Below are positions 41,254-48,467 of a stretch of 64,000 nucleotides of DNA, one piece after another. The number at the start of each line of letters is the position of its first letter. The stretch's first letter is position 1. The notes under the pieces were generated by a model. The model had not been told where the DNA came from and searched no databases. It saw only the letters and a list, made by a program, of their open reading frames with translations. The translations under genes and the position numbers were made by a program. This DNA is from Ferrovibrio sp046297595 (GTDB lineage: Bacteria; Pseudomonadota; Alphaproteobacteria; Ferrovibrionales; Ferrovibrionaceae), in assembly GCF_046297595.1 (NCBI RefSeq), contig NZ_JBKBHT010000001.1, positions 620,001-684,000 on the forward strand, written 5' to 3'.

Positions 41254-41306
41254 CCGCATCCCCTTCGACTTATTCGCTTCCAGCAAACATGTTGTCGGGC
41301 ACGAGA

Positions 41307-42008
41307 TCAGGCGTAAGCGACCCATCCGCGCCACGTGAAAGCGGCATAGAACATGGTTATATCCGAAAAGCCTGCATCGCGAAGAATGGCTTCGTCCTGC
41401 TCGGGAGCAAGCATCGGCAAATGCGCGTCCAATGTCGCGATCATCTTTTCAACCTGTGCGGAATCGGCGCCTGCCTCGCGAGCGAAAGCGCCGTAACGCG
41501 ACAACCAAAGGAGACGCGCGTCGCCACTCTGCGGAAAGCTGGAATGCGCCGCCACAAACGGAGCGCCGGGCTTTAGTCGTCGACGAAGCTCAGCGAGCGT
41601 GCGTCTGCGCTCTTCAGGCGCCAGGAAGTGCAGAGTCAGAAGGCAAGTCGCGGCGTCAAACGGGCCTTCGGGGGCATCATCGATATATCCCTCGCAGAAC
41701 ATAACGCGTGCCGCATCCTGACCGAGTGCGCGCCGGGCCTCGCTGAGCATGGCACCGGCTGGATCGACGCCGACAAAGGTCCAGTTCGGCTGCATAGTCG
41801 CGAAGACCCGCAACTCAAGACCGCCGCCAGCCCCCAGTACCAGCACACGAGCATCTTTGGGAGCACGCTCCGCCAGCAAAATCGCGGTCATGCGGTGCAG
41901 GTCGGTAATAGCCGGGACGAACCGCTGGGGGCCGTCACTGTAGCGACGCGCATGCTCGGGATCATTAAAGGATGCAAGCAGCGTCTGCATCGCACCGTTA
42001 TCCGGCAT
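41307..42008 (-). CDS. Class I SAM-dependent methyltransferase in an Rrf2 operon
   Basis: A 233-residue methyltransferase. The SAM loop reads VLVLGAGGGLELRVFA, the acidic residue follows in FVGVDPAGAML, and ATCLLTLHFLAPEERRRTLA plus LKPGAPFVAAHSSFP complete the fold. It starts MPDNGAMQTLLASFND at 42008 with GGAGAGG upstream and overlaps the end of the Rrf2 gene by 11 bases, so it is cotranscribed and probably controlled by that regulator. The target of methylation is unknown. Relatives are often annotated as tellurite or arsenite-type or small-molecule methylases, without proof. Confidence 0.88.
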   Translation of the reverse strand: MPDNGAMQTLLASFNDPEHARRYSDGPQRFVPAITDLHRMTAILLAERAPKDARVLVLGAGGGLELRVFATMQPNWTFVGVDPAGAMLSEARRALGQDAARVMFCEGYIDDAPEGPFDAATCLLTLHFLAPEERRRTLAELRRRLKPGAPFVAAHSSFPQSGDARLLWLSRYGAFAREAGADSAQVEKMIATLDAHLPMLAPEQDEAILRDAGFSDITMFYAAFTWRGWVAYA

Positions 42009-42462
42009 GAACCCTCTCCAGATCGTAAGATTGCTTGCGATTGGCCAGTCGATTGCGAAAATCGTCGCTGAGCTGCCCGAGCGACACAGAGGCGAAATGC
42101 GACAACAACATCGCTTCGGCTTCATCGAAGGCTCGGCCCAGCGCGGCGTTCACCGCCTGCTCGATGAGGCAGCCGGGTGTTTCAGTCCTATTGCCAATCG
42201 CCAGGAGCGAAGGCTCGCCGAGTGCCTCGTAGACATCTCGCAACGTGAGCTTCGAGAGGTCGCAGGCAAGCATCCATCCGCCGCCATGCCCTTTTTCGGA
42301 ATGCACATAGCCGCGCTCTCGTAGCCCCGCCATGATTCGGCGTATCACGACCGGGTTGGTCTGCATCGCTTTTGCAAGCATTTCGGAGGTCGCTGGCGCA
42401 TCCCGGTGTGCCATATGCAGCAGCACATGAAGCACACCCGACAATTTGCTGTCTCTTTTCAT
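41998..42462 (-). CDS. Rrf2-family transcriptional regulator without an iron-sulfur motif
   Basis: A 154-residue regulator. The winged helix-turn-helix covers residues 5-65 (LHVLLHMAH, TSEMLAKAMQTNPVVIRRIM, then EKGHGGGWMLA), and the C-terminal dimerisation helix follows. It has only Cys67 and Cys98 (TPGCLIE), so it lacks the three-cysteine cluster site of IscR and NsrR and may sense oxidants or small molecules through thiols. The start is taken at 42462, inside a 41-bp palindrome; a further ATG at 42498 lies before the predicted transcription start. It probably represses itself and the methyltransferase gene. Confidence 0.9.
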   Translation of the reverse strand: MKRDSKLSGVLHVLLHMAHRDAPATSEMLAKAMQTNPVVIRRIMAGLRERGYVHSEKGHGGGWMLACDLSKLTLRDVYEALGEPSLLAIGNRTETPGCLIEQAVNAALGRAFDEAEAMLLSHFASVSLGQLSDDFRNRLANRKQSYDLERVHAG

Positions 42463-42491
42463 GTAACTTATAATATTACATGAAAAGAGAC
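42451..42491. repeat. 41-bp palindrome with perfect 16-bp arms over the Rrf2 start codon
   Basis: GTCTCTTTTCATGTAA, nine spacer bases, then its exact reverse complement TTACATGAAAAGAGAC. The left arm contains the Rrf2 start codon. It covers the -10 element and the first 12 coding bases, and so it is a prime candidate for an autorepression operator. Arms this long and perfect are unusual for Rrf2 operators. Confidence 0.88.
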
Positions 42492-42498
42492 GCGTCAA
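42470..42498 (-). promoter_or_regulatory. Rrf2 promoter predicted to give a leaderless mRNA
   Basis: On the minus strand TTGACG (42498-42493) is followed after exactly 17 bp by TATTAT (42475-42470). Transcription would begin about 7 bases on, at the A of the ATG at 42462 or within a base or two of it. No ribosome site fits between, which agrees with leaderless translation. Confidence 0.7.
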
Positions 42499-42549
42499 CT
42501 TCCAGCACCAAGCTGTTTGCCGGCGCCGCTAGGCCGATGGGGACGCTTC

Positions 42550-42590
42550 CGACAAAAAAGACAAGACCCGCCCCCTGACGCGGGGACGGG
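42550..42590 (-). terminator. Probable terminator of the YbaY-like gene
   Basis: On the minus strand CCCGTCCCCGCG and a GC-rich partner around GTCA can fold into a stem with one mismatch, followed by TCTTGTCTTTTTT. It begins 28 bases after the stop of the lipoprotein gene. Confidence 0.65.
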
Positions 42591-42617
42591 CTCTGAACTC
42601 AACACCGCGGCTGATGC

Positions 42618-43184
42618 TTAACGCGCCGGATTGAGGATCACGCTGCCCGGCGGCGCCGTCGCCGGAGCAGGCTGCACCACATAGGTGCTACCCTGCGGTG
42701 CCGGCTGCACAATTACCGTGCCACTGCTGCCCGGCGCCACGGTCGTCCCCGTCGGCACCGGCGCGGGCACCACCATGGCCGTCACCTGCTCCAGTTCGAC
42801 ATGAATGTTGCTGGTGGGCGAGCCCTTGGTCAGCACGGCGTAGAGCTTCGCATTGCGGTACAGGATGCGGCCGCCCTGCTCCACCCAGGCATTGACCACA
42901 TAGGTGGCCTGGGGGTTCACGTCATTGAGTGTGTAGGGCAGCGCGAACTGCGTCACGCCGGCGCTGTTGGGCAGGATACGCTGTTCGGCCACCACCTGCG
43001 GATAGGACTGGCCTTTGGAAATATCCTCCAGCCGCACCACCACCTGCGAATCCGCCGGCAGGATCAGCCTTTCGCGATAGGATACCGTGCCGGTGACGGC
43101 ATTGCTGCGCGATGCGCAGGCCCCGACCGCCGACAACGCAATGGCGGTGGCGGCAATGCCGATGAATGAACGACGCGCGATCAT
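42618..43184 (-). CDS. YbaY-family lipoprotein
   Basis: A 188-residue lipoprotein with lipobox AVGAC at about Cys23. Residues 33-140 show the YbaY domain (GTVSYRERLILPADSQVVVRL, then FALPYTLNDVNPQATYVVNA). The last 50 residues are proline- and valine-rich with repeated VVQPAPA-like units, probably an extended linker. The N-terminus also has RRSF, but the lipobox dominates. GGAGA precedes the ATG at 43184. YbaY of E. coli is an outer-membrane lipoprotein of unknown task. Confidence 0.88.
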   Translation of the reverse strand: MIARRSFIGIAATAIALSAVGACASRSNAVTGTVSYRERLILPADSQVVVRLEDISKGQSYPQVVAEQRILPNSAGVTQFALPYTLNDVNPQATYVVNAWVEQGGRILYRNAKLYAVLTKGSPTSNIHVELEQVTAMVVPAPVPTGTTVAPGSSGTVIVQPAPQGSTYVVQPAPATAPPGSVILNPAR

Positions 43185-43317
43185 GTGTCTTCTCCTCACA
43201 AGCCAGGGGGGCGCCGGAGACGGCAGTATCCTGCGCACCATCGCGGGATGGCGCGGCGGTCGGCTGTCTGTGATCCGGTCGGAGAAGAAACGCGCGAAAT
43301 GCCGCGCGGTTCCGGCT

Positions 43318-43809
43318 TTAAAGATAGGCGATCAGGCGGCCGCCGATGATGGCCCCGCTCCAGGCCAGCAACGACACCACGGCGCCGAGCTTCGCGGCCA
43401 GGGTCACTTCCCCCCGCTGCACCAGGCCGCGCCATGGCCCGAGATGGAACAATGCGATGTTAACCAGACCGATGGCGATACAGGCCAGTTTGGCCTGGAA
43501 GGCCGGGTTGGCGGCGATGCTGGTGGCTTCGGTGACAAACAGCAGGAATCCGCATGGAACCGCGATAGCCAATCCCAACGCCGAGAGCGGCACGACCAGG
43601 CGCGCGAATGGCTCGATGGGCAGTCGCCGGCCGAGGCCCAGCACACGCAGATCGAAGCCCAGGATGCTGCCGACCAGAACGACGAAGCCGAAGATGTGCA
43701 GGATCTCGACGGCAGGATAGAGCAGCAGGGACTGGCGCATCTGCACCCCCAGCCCCGACTGTTCCAGCGCGACCAGCCAGGGATGCGCGTCAGATCCCGC
43801 GTGTTCCAT
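43318..43809 (-). CDS. Four-helix membrane protein, DUF6644-like
   Basis: A 163-residue integral membrane protein with four helices. The segment LLLYPAVEILHIFGFVVLVG with its buried His and Glu, and FLLFVTEATSIAANPAFQAK, are the recognisable parts; I recall this as DUF6644. The His and Glu in the first helices could bind a metal or haem, but this is not shown. It starts 8 bases after the stop of the DUF6152 gene and is surely cotranscribed with it. Confidence 0.78.
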   Translation of the reverse strand: MEHAGSDAHPWLVALEQSGLGVQMRQSLLLYPAVEILHIFGFVVLVGSILGFDLRVLGLGRRLPIEPFARLVVPLSALGLAIAVPCGFLLFVTEATSIAANPAFQAKLACIAIGLVNIALFHLGPWRGLVQRGEVTLAAKLGAVVSLLAWSGAIIGGRLIAYL

Positions 43810-43817
43810 GGGAGGAA

Positions 43818-44180
43818 TTACCGCAGCTCGACGGTGACGCCGTTATGGGTGATGCGCTCGGCGCGCATCTCGTTGGCGTGCGTCTTGCTGGCATAGCCCA
43901 CCGCCACCAGACGATCGCCCACCTTGATCTCGGCAATCGCCTTGCCGCGATTGGCCATGCGCGAGGGCGGCGACAGGATCACATGCCAGACCTTGCCATC
44001 GGCCTTCAGCATCAGCTCACCATGGGGATTGTCGGGGTTCACCTTTTCCACGATGCCGTCCAGGGTGAGCGTCTTGGTGGCATCGTAGGAGCCCCAGCCA
44101 TGATGGGCCCAGGCCAACGGTGAAAGGCTGAAACCGATGGCGGCCAGCCCGGCGGCAAGCAGGAAACGGCGATGCAGCAT
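43818..44180 (-). CDS. DUF6152-like exported protein
   Basis: A 120-residue protein with a signal peptide cut after LAWA, so that the mature chain starts with histidines (HHGWGSYDATK). It continues with TLDGIVEKVNPDNPHGELML and VILSPPSRMANRG, a small OB-like beta barrel known to me as DUF6152. An N-terminal His pair after the signal is a metal-binding possibility, as in copper-site proteins. GGAGG precedes the ATG at 44180. It is paired with the DUF6644-like membrane protein, so the two may act together, perhaps in metal handling; this is inference. Confidence 0.82.
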   Translation of the reverse strand: MLHRRFLLAAGLAAIGFSLSPLAWAHHGWGSYDATKTLTLDGIVEKVNPDNPHGELMLKADGKVWHVILSPPSRMANRGKAIAEIKVGDRLVAVGYASKTHANEMRAERITHNGVTVELR

Positions 44181-44232
44181 GATTTCCTCCATTCGCACCA
44201 TCATACCGACGATCTAGGTCGGCCCCGGACAT

Positions 44233-44275
44233 AAAAAAGGCCCCGGCAGTTGCCCGCCGGGGCCATGTTTTTTTT
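44233..44275. terminator. Terminator of scoAB, with T tracts on both strands
   Basis: A 9-bp stem (GGCCCCGGC / GCCGGGGCC), 8-base loop, six A before and eight T soon after. It lies 13 bases past the scoB stop and separates it from the DUF6152 gene. Confidence 0.9.
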
Positions 44276-44287
44276 ACGACAAACCGC

Positions 44288-44938
44288 TTACTTGGCGCTG
44301 TCGGCGACGGTGTAATCCGCGCCTGTCTTGTCCCTCAGCTCCTCAAGCGACACGCCGGGGGCACGCTCGATCAGGGTCATGCCGCCCTTCTTCTTGTCGA
44401 TGGTGAAGACGGCAAGGTCGGTGATCACCATGTCGACCACGCCGGCCCCGGTAAGCGGCAGGTCGCATTTCTTCAACAGCTTCTTCTCGCCGTCCTTGGA
44501 ATTGTGCTCCATGACGACGACGACGCGCTTGACGCCAGCGACAAGATCCATCGCACCGCCCATGCCCTTGACCATCTTGCCCGGGATCATCCAGTTGGCC
44601 AGATCGCCATTCTCGGCCACCTGCATGGCGCCGAGGATGGAGAGATCGATATGGCCGCCGCGGATCATCGCAAACGACTGGTCGGAGCCAAAGAAGCTGG
44701 AATGCGGCAGTTCGGTGATGGTCTGCTTGCCAGCATTGATCAGATCGGGGTCTTCCTCGCCCTCGTAAGGGAAAGGACCCATGCCGAGCATGCCGTTTTC
44801 CGACTGCAGCACCACATCGACGCCGTCGGGAATGAAGTTCGACACCAGCGTGGGAATGCCGATACCGAGATTAACATAGAAGCCGTCCTTCAGCTCTTTC
44901 GCTGCGCGGGCGGCCATTTCATCGCGGGTCCAAGCCAT
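44288..44938 (-). CDS. scoB: 3-oxoacid CoA-transferase subunit B
   Basis: A 216-residue subunit that carries the catalytic glutamate, Glu47 in QSENGMLG. Other family stretches are YVNLGIGIPTLVSNFIPDG, GGHIDLSILGAMQVAENGDL and GMGGAMDLVAG. With ScoA it moves CoA from succinyl-CoA to acetoacetate or a related 3-oxoacid, for ketone-body or polyhydroxybutyrate use; it might also serve 3-oxoadipate at the end of the protocatechuate route (pcaIJ activity). Sequence alone does not decide between these. It starts 20 bases after scoA and ends before a strong terminator. Confidence 0.95.
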   Translation of the reverse strand: MAWTRDEMAARAAKELKDGFYVNLGIGIPTLVSNFIPDGVDVVLQSENGMLGMGPFPYEGEEDPDLINAGKQTITELPHSSFFGSDQSFAMIRGGHIDLSILGAMQVAENGDLANWMIPGKMVKGMGGAMDLVAGVKRVVVVMEHNSKDGEKKLLKKCDLPLTGAGVVDMVITDLAVFTIDKKKGGMTLIERAPGVSLEELRDKTGADYTVADSAK

Positions 44939-44958
44939 GATCTTGCTCTCCTTCTGGC

Positions 44959-45660
44959 TCAGCCGCGCTTACGCACGGTGCGGTTTTCGATGACTTTGTT
45001 ATACGGCGCGCCGCAGATGATGCGCTGCACGTAGATGCCCGGCGTATGGATCTGGTCCGGATCGAGCTGGCCGGGCTCGACCAGTTCCTCGACTTCCGCC
45101 ACCGTGATGCGGCCGGCAGTGGCCATCGCGGGATTGAAGTTCCGCGCCGTCTTGCGATAGACGAGGTTGCCGGCGGTGTCGCCTTTCCACGCCTTGACCA
45201 GCGCGAGGTCGGCGACCAGGCCGGTTTCCATGATATAGCGCTCGCCGTTGAAGATGCGCTCTTCCTTGCCTTCGGCGATCAGGGTGCCCACACCGGTCTT
45301 GGTGAAGAAGGCCGGGATGCCGGCACCGCCGGCGCGGATACGCTCGGCCAGCGTGCCCTGCGGGTTGAATTCGAGTTCCAGTTCGCCGGCCAGATACTGC
45401 TGGGCGAAGATCTTGTTCTCGCCGACATAGGACGAGATCATCTTCTTCACCTGGCGGGTGGCGAGCAGCTTGCCCAGGCCGGCGCCGTCGACGCCGGCAT
45501 TGTTCGACACGCAGGTCAGGTCCTTGGCGCCGCTTTCCAGCAGCGCGTCGATCAGCCGTTCCGGCAGGCCGCTGAGGCCGAAGCCGCCGCACATGACCAT
45601 GATGCCGTCGCGCGTGATACCCTCGAGCGCGGCCTTCGCATTCGGATAAACCTTGTTCAT
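44959..45660 (-). CDS. scoA: 3-oxoacid CoA-transferase subunit A
   Basis: A 233-residue subunit. The CoA-binding pattern GGFGLSGLPERLIDALLESG is at residues 25-44, and SNNAGVDGAGLGKLL, YVGENKIFAQQYLAGELELE and TKTGVGTLIAEGK follow. It pairs with ScoB, whose gene follows on the same strand. It is divergent from the leuA leader across 125 bases. Confidence 0.95.
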   Translation of the reverse strand: MNKVYPNAKAALEGITRDGIMVMCGGFGLSGLPERLIDALLESGAKDLTCVSNNAGVDGAGLGKLLATRQVKKMISSYVGENKIFAQQYLAGELELEFNPQGTLAERIRAGGAGIPAFFTKTGVGTLIAEGKEERIFNGERYIMETGLVADLALVKAWKGDTAGNLVYRKTARNFNPAMATAGRITVAEVEELVEPGQLDPDQIHTPGIYVQRIICGAPYNKVIENRTVRKRG

Positions 45661-45785
45661 GCCCTCTTCCTAGACCTTGGGTGCAGGGTTCAAGTCCCTG
45701 AAACGCGGGGACATTAACCGCGTGTCCGCCCCCCGGCAACGCCCGACTTGACGCCGGGGCGGCCGGCTGGCAATTTGTTGGGGAT

Positions 45786-45839
45786 ATGAACAAAACCCGC
45801 CGGCTACACACCCTCCTTCTTAGCTGCCCGATCCTGTAA
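45786..45839 (+). CDS. Leucine leader peptide upstream of leuA
   Basis: A 17-codon frame reading MNKTRRLHTLLLSCPIL. Five codons of seventeen are leucine, three of them in a row (CTC CTT CTT), and two use rare A- or T-ending codons for this GC-rich genome. GGGG stands shortly before the ATG. It is 240 bases upstream of the leucine gene leuA, on the same strand. This is the classic form of an attenuator leader peptide: stalled ribosomes at leucine codons report leucine shortage. Confidence 0.75.
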   Translation: MNKTRRLHTLLLSCPIL

Positions 45840-45870
45840 GCAGGGTCGGGACGTCGCTAAGCGTGTGTGT
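45804..45870 (+). promoter_or_regulatory. Nested RNA hairpin of the leuA attenuator
   Basis: Three nested pairings share one axis: ACACAC (45806-45811) with GTGTGT (45863-45868), TTAGC (45820-45824) with GCTAA (45856-45860), and CCCGATCCTG (45827-45836) with CAGGGTCGGG (45841-45850) around TAAG. The leucine codons lie in the 5' side, so ribosome stalling there would open the outer pairs. No U-run terminator follows, so the final switch may act on translation or need Rho. Confidence 0.65.
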
Positions 45871-45955
45871 TGTCGAACCAGCCGGTCGGTTGTCATGTCC
45901 ATCCAGTTCACCTCAAAAATCATTGGTTTCCAGCGCCCCGCCACCTGCGCGGCCG

Positions 45956-46074
45956 CGCTCCTGACGCTTCGACTGCGACTTACCAGCGGCCGCTGAACAG
46001 CGGGCCTCTGTCAGCGGCCGTGTAACGGCCCCATCCCATATCGTCGAACGCAATTCCCTTTCGCCTCAGGAGCG
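45956..46074 (+). promoter_or_regulatory. Possible anti-Shine-Dalgarno switch before leuA
   Basis: CGCTCCTGA at 45956-45964 is the exact 9-base complement of TCAGGAGCG at 46066-46074, which contains the leuA ribosome site AGGAG (46068-46072). Pairing would hide it. The 100 bases between contain further GC-rich hairpins (AGCGGCCGCT and relatives). The link to the leader peptide is inference. Confidence 0.5.
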
Positions 46075-46079
46075 AAGCC

Positions 46080-47771
46080 ATGAACAAGATGAATTTCCAT
46101 AAATACCGACCCTTCCAGCCGGTGCCCCTGCCCGACCGGACCTGGCCGAACAAAACCATCACCAAGGCGCCGGTCTGGTGCAGCGTCGACCTGCGCGACG
46201 GCAACCAGGCCCTGATCGAGCCGATGGGGCCCGAACGCAAGCGCCGCATGTTCGATACCCTGGTCAAGCTGGGCTTCAAGGAAATCGAGGTGGGTTTTCC
46301 GTCTGCCTCCGACACCGATTTCGCCTTCGTGCGCGAGATCATCGAAAGCAAGGCGATCCCGCAGGACGTTACCATCCAGGTGCTGACCCAGTGCCGGCCG
46401 GAGCTGATCACCCGCACATTTGAAGCCCTGAAAGGGGCTCGGCGCGCCATTGTCCACTTCTACAATTCTACCTCGACCTTGCAGCGCCGCGTGGTGTTCG
46501 GCCTGGACCAGGCCGGCATCACCAAGATCGCCACCGACGGCGCGGCGCTGGTGAAGCAGCTGGCCGATGCCGCGCCGGAAACCGACTGGGTGTTCCAGTA
46601 TTCGCCGGAAAGCTTCACCGGCACCGAGATCGATTATTCCATCGAGGTCTGCGAGGCCGTGATGGACGTGATCAAACCCACCCGGGAGAAGAAGATCATC
46701 CTCAACCTGCCGGCCACGGTGGAGATGAGCACGCCCAACATCTATGCCGACCAGATCGAGTATTTCCTGCGCAAGGTGAAGAACCGCGACTGCATTATTT
46801 TAAGCCTGCATCCGCATAACGACCGCGGCACCGGCGTGGCGGCCGCCGAACTGGGCGTGATGGCTGGCGCCGACCGCGTGGAAGGCACCCTGTTCGGCAA
46901 CGGCGAGCGCACCGGCAATGTGGACGTCGTGACACTGGCGATGAACCTGTTCAGCCAGGGCGTGGACCCCGAACTGGATTTCACCGACATCACGTCGGTT
47001 GCCCGCACGGCGGAATACTGCAACCAGTTGCCGGTGCATCCGCGCCATCCCTATGTGGGCGAACTGGCCTTCACGGCCTTCTCCGGCTCACACCAGGATG
47101 CGATCAAGAAAGGCATGGCCGCACAGGCCCAGCGCAATGACGGAGTCTGGGAAGTACCTTACCTGCCGATCGACCCGGCCGATGTGGGCCGCGCCTACGA
47201 GCCGGTGATCCGCATCAACAGCCAGTCGGGCAAGGGCGGCATTTCCTATGTGCTGGAAAACGACTATGGCCTGGAACTGCCGCGTCGGCTGCAGATCGAG
47301 TTCAGCCAGGTGATCCAGCGCATCGCCGACGGCACCGGCAAGGAGATCAGCCCGCAGCTGATCTGGGACACCTTCGAGACCGAATACCTGAAGCAGCCAG
47401 CCGGCCGCTTCCGGTTCACCGGCCACCGCACCCTGCCCGATCCGCACAAGAGCGAACAGCGCAGCCTGACCGCCAGCATCAGCGATGGCGGCAAGGCCAT
47501 CGAGCTGCAGGGCCAGGGCACCGGCCCGATCGATGCCTATATCGACGCGCTGGGCCGCCATGCCGGGGTGAGCATCAACCTGGTGGATTACCGTGAGCAT
47601 GCCATCGCACCAAGCGCCAGCAATGGCGGTGCCTCGTCGGAGGCGGTGGCTTATGTGGAGGTCAAGCGGGCCGATGGCTCGACCATGTTCGGCGTTGGCC
47701 GCGACCGCAACATCGTCGCCGCCTCGCTGAAGGCGGTGACCTCGGCGGCCAATCGCATGCTGGCGGCGTGA
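46080..47771 (+). CDS. leuA: 2-isopropylmalate synthase, long form
   Basis: A 563-residue enzyme for the first committed step of leucine synthesis, joining 2-oxoisovalerate and acetyl-CoA. The HMGL-like catalytic domain starts with VDLRDGNQALIEPMGPERK; metal ligands include the Asp of DLRDGN and the two histidines in SLHPHNDRGTG. The ARDGNQ-type order, the SGKGGISYVLENDYGLELPR linker and the C-terminal regulatory domain (GPIDAYIDAL) mark the LeuA type II form of actinobacteria and many alphaproteobacteria. Leucine feedback through the C-terminal domain is expected. AGGAG lies 7 bases before the ATG and may be hidden by the upstream switch. Confidence 0.96.
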   Translation: MNKMNFHKYRPFQPVPLPDRTWPNKTITKAPVWCSVDLRDGNQALIEPMGPERKRRMFDTLVKLGFKEIEVGFPSASDTDFAFVREIIESKAIPQDVTIQVLTQCRPELITRTFEALKGARRAIVHFYNSTSTLQRRVVFGLDQAGITKIATDGAALVKQLADAAPETDWVFQYSPESFTGTEIDYSIEVCEAVMDVIKPTREKKIILNLPATVEMSTPNIYADQIEYFLRKVKNRDCIILSLHPHNDRGTGVAAAELGVMAGADRVEGTLFGNGERTGNVDVVTLAMNLFSQGVDPELDFTDITSVARTAEYCNQLPVHPRHPYVGELAFTAFSGSHQDAIKKGMAAQAQRNDGVWEVPYLPIDPADVGRAYEPVIRINSQSGKGGISYVLENDYGLELPRRLQIEFSQVIQRIADGTGKEISPQLIWDTFETEYLKQPAGRFRFTGHRTLPDPHKSEQRSLTASISDGGKAIELQGQGTGPIDAYIDALGRHAGVSINLVDYREHAIAPSASNGGASSEAVAYVEVKRADGSTMFGVGRDRNIVAASLKAVTSAANRMLAA

Positions 47772-47806
47772 TCGCGAGTCGCCACCGCAATTTGCCCAAT
47801 ATCAAG

Positions 47807-47834
47807 GAGGGGGAGCCCGCAACTCCCCCTCTTT
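47807..47834 (+). terminator. Terminator of leuA
   Basis: A 9-bp stem (GAGGGGGAG / CTCCCCCTC) with loop CCCGCAA, followed by TTT. It begins 35 bases after the leuA stop; the T tract runs straight into the FNR-type box of the next operon. Confidence 0.75.
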
Positions 47835-47846
47835 GACTCACGTCAA
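47833..47846. promoter_or_regulatory. FNR/FixK-type box before ubiTUV
   Basis: TTGAC-TCAC-GTCAA is a perfect palindrome of the FnrL/FixK class (TTGAY-N4-RTCAA). Its centre lies 70 bases before the ubiT start, which leaves room for an activator at -41.5 and a short leader. Low oxygen should therefore induce the operon. Confidence 0.75.
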
Positions 47847-47909
47847 AGACGGATCGGCCCCGGACTCCTACCACGCGGACAATCCTTTCCCCGTGCAGGA
47901 GCGATTGCC

Positions 47910-48467
47910 GTGATTGCTGTCCAGACGCCGCTGCGCCGCTTCCTGCTGCTGCCCGGCAACCGCCACCTGACCGAAAACCTGTTGAACGCGCTCAGCGCCG
48001 TGCTGGTGCGCCGCCATGGCGCGATGCTGGAACGCCTGGCCGATTTCGCCGACGCCGCCTGCCTGGTGGTGCCGCAGGACCTGCCCATGGCCTTCCTGAT
48101 CACGCTGCGAGCGCCGCCGCTGGCGCCGCGCCTGCAACTGGTCGATCCGGCCAGAATGGATACAGCCAGGGTAGAAGCGCCACGCGCCACCATCCGCGCC
48201 GACATCGCCACGCTGTTTGAACTACTGGAAGGCCGCATCGATGGGGACGCGCTGTTCTTCTCGCGTGACCTGACCGTGGAAGGCGACATGGCAGTGGTGG
48301 TGGCCCTGCGCAATGCCGTCGACGATGCCGGCATCGACCTGATTGCCGACGCGACTTCGATGCTTGGCCCCTTCGCTGCGCCGGCCGAACGGCTGGGCCG
48401 CAGCATGGCCGGTTTTGCCGCACAATTGCAGCGGCGCTTCAGTCCTGCAGGGGGACGCATGGCATGA
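47910..48467 (+). CDS. ubiT: UbiT, SCP2-domain lipid carrier for anaerobic ubiquinone synthesis
   Basis: A 185-residue protein with an SCP2-like domain over about residues 40-165 (LPMAFLITLRAPP, then ADIATLFELLEGRIDGDALFF and RDLTVEGDMAVVVALRNAVDD, the UbiT/SCP2 signature). UbiT is known to be needed for oxygen-independent ubiquinone synthesis, probably to hold the greasy intermediates. The start is GTG at 47910 with AGGAG 8 bases upstream. Its last 4 bases overlap ubiU, so ubiT, ubiU and ubiV form one coupled operon. An FNR-type box lies upstream. Confidence 0.92.
   Translation: MIAVQTPLRRFLLLPGNRHLTENLLNALSAVLVRRHGAMLERLADFADAACLVVPQDLPMAFLITLRAPPLAPRLQLVDPARMDTARVEAPRATIRADIATLFELLEGRIDGDALFFSRDLTVEGDMAVVVALRNAVDDAGIDLIADATSMLGPFAAPAERLGRSMAGFAAQLQRRFSPAGGRMA

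Noticed and set aside
42480..42578. A 32-codon frame on the plus strand starting MKRD, opposite the Rrf2 gene
   Set aside because: Its start is simply the mirrored arm of the palindrome. It has a weak -35 (TTGCTG) and the rest has no protein-like pattern.
45684..45700. A tRNA T-arm-like hairpin, CAGGG-TTCAAGT-CCCTG
   Set aside because: The loop fits a T loop, but no acceptor, D or anticodon arm can be drawn around it and no CCA follows. It could be a relic of an attachment site, but there is no integrase or other support.
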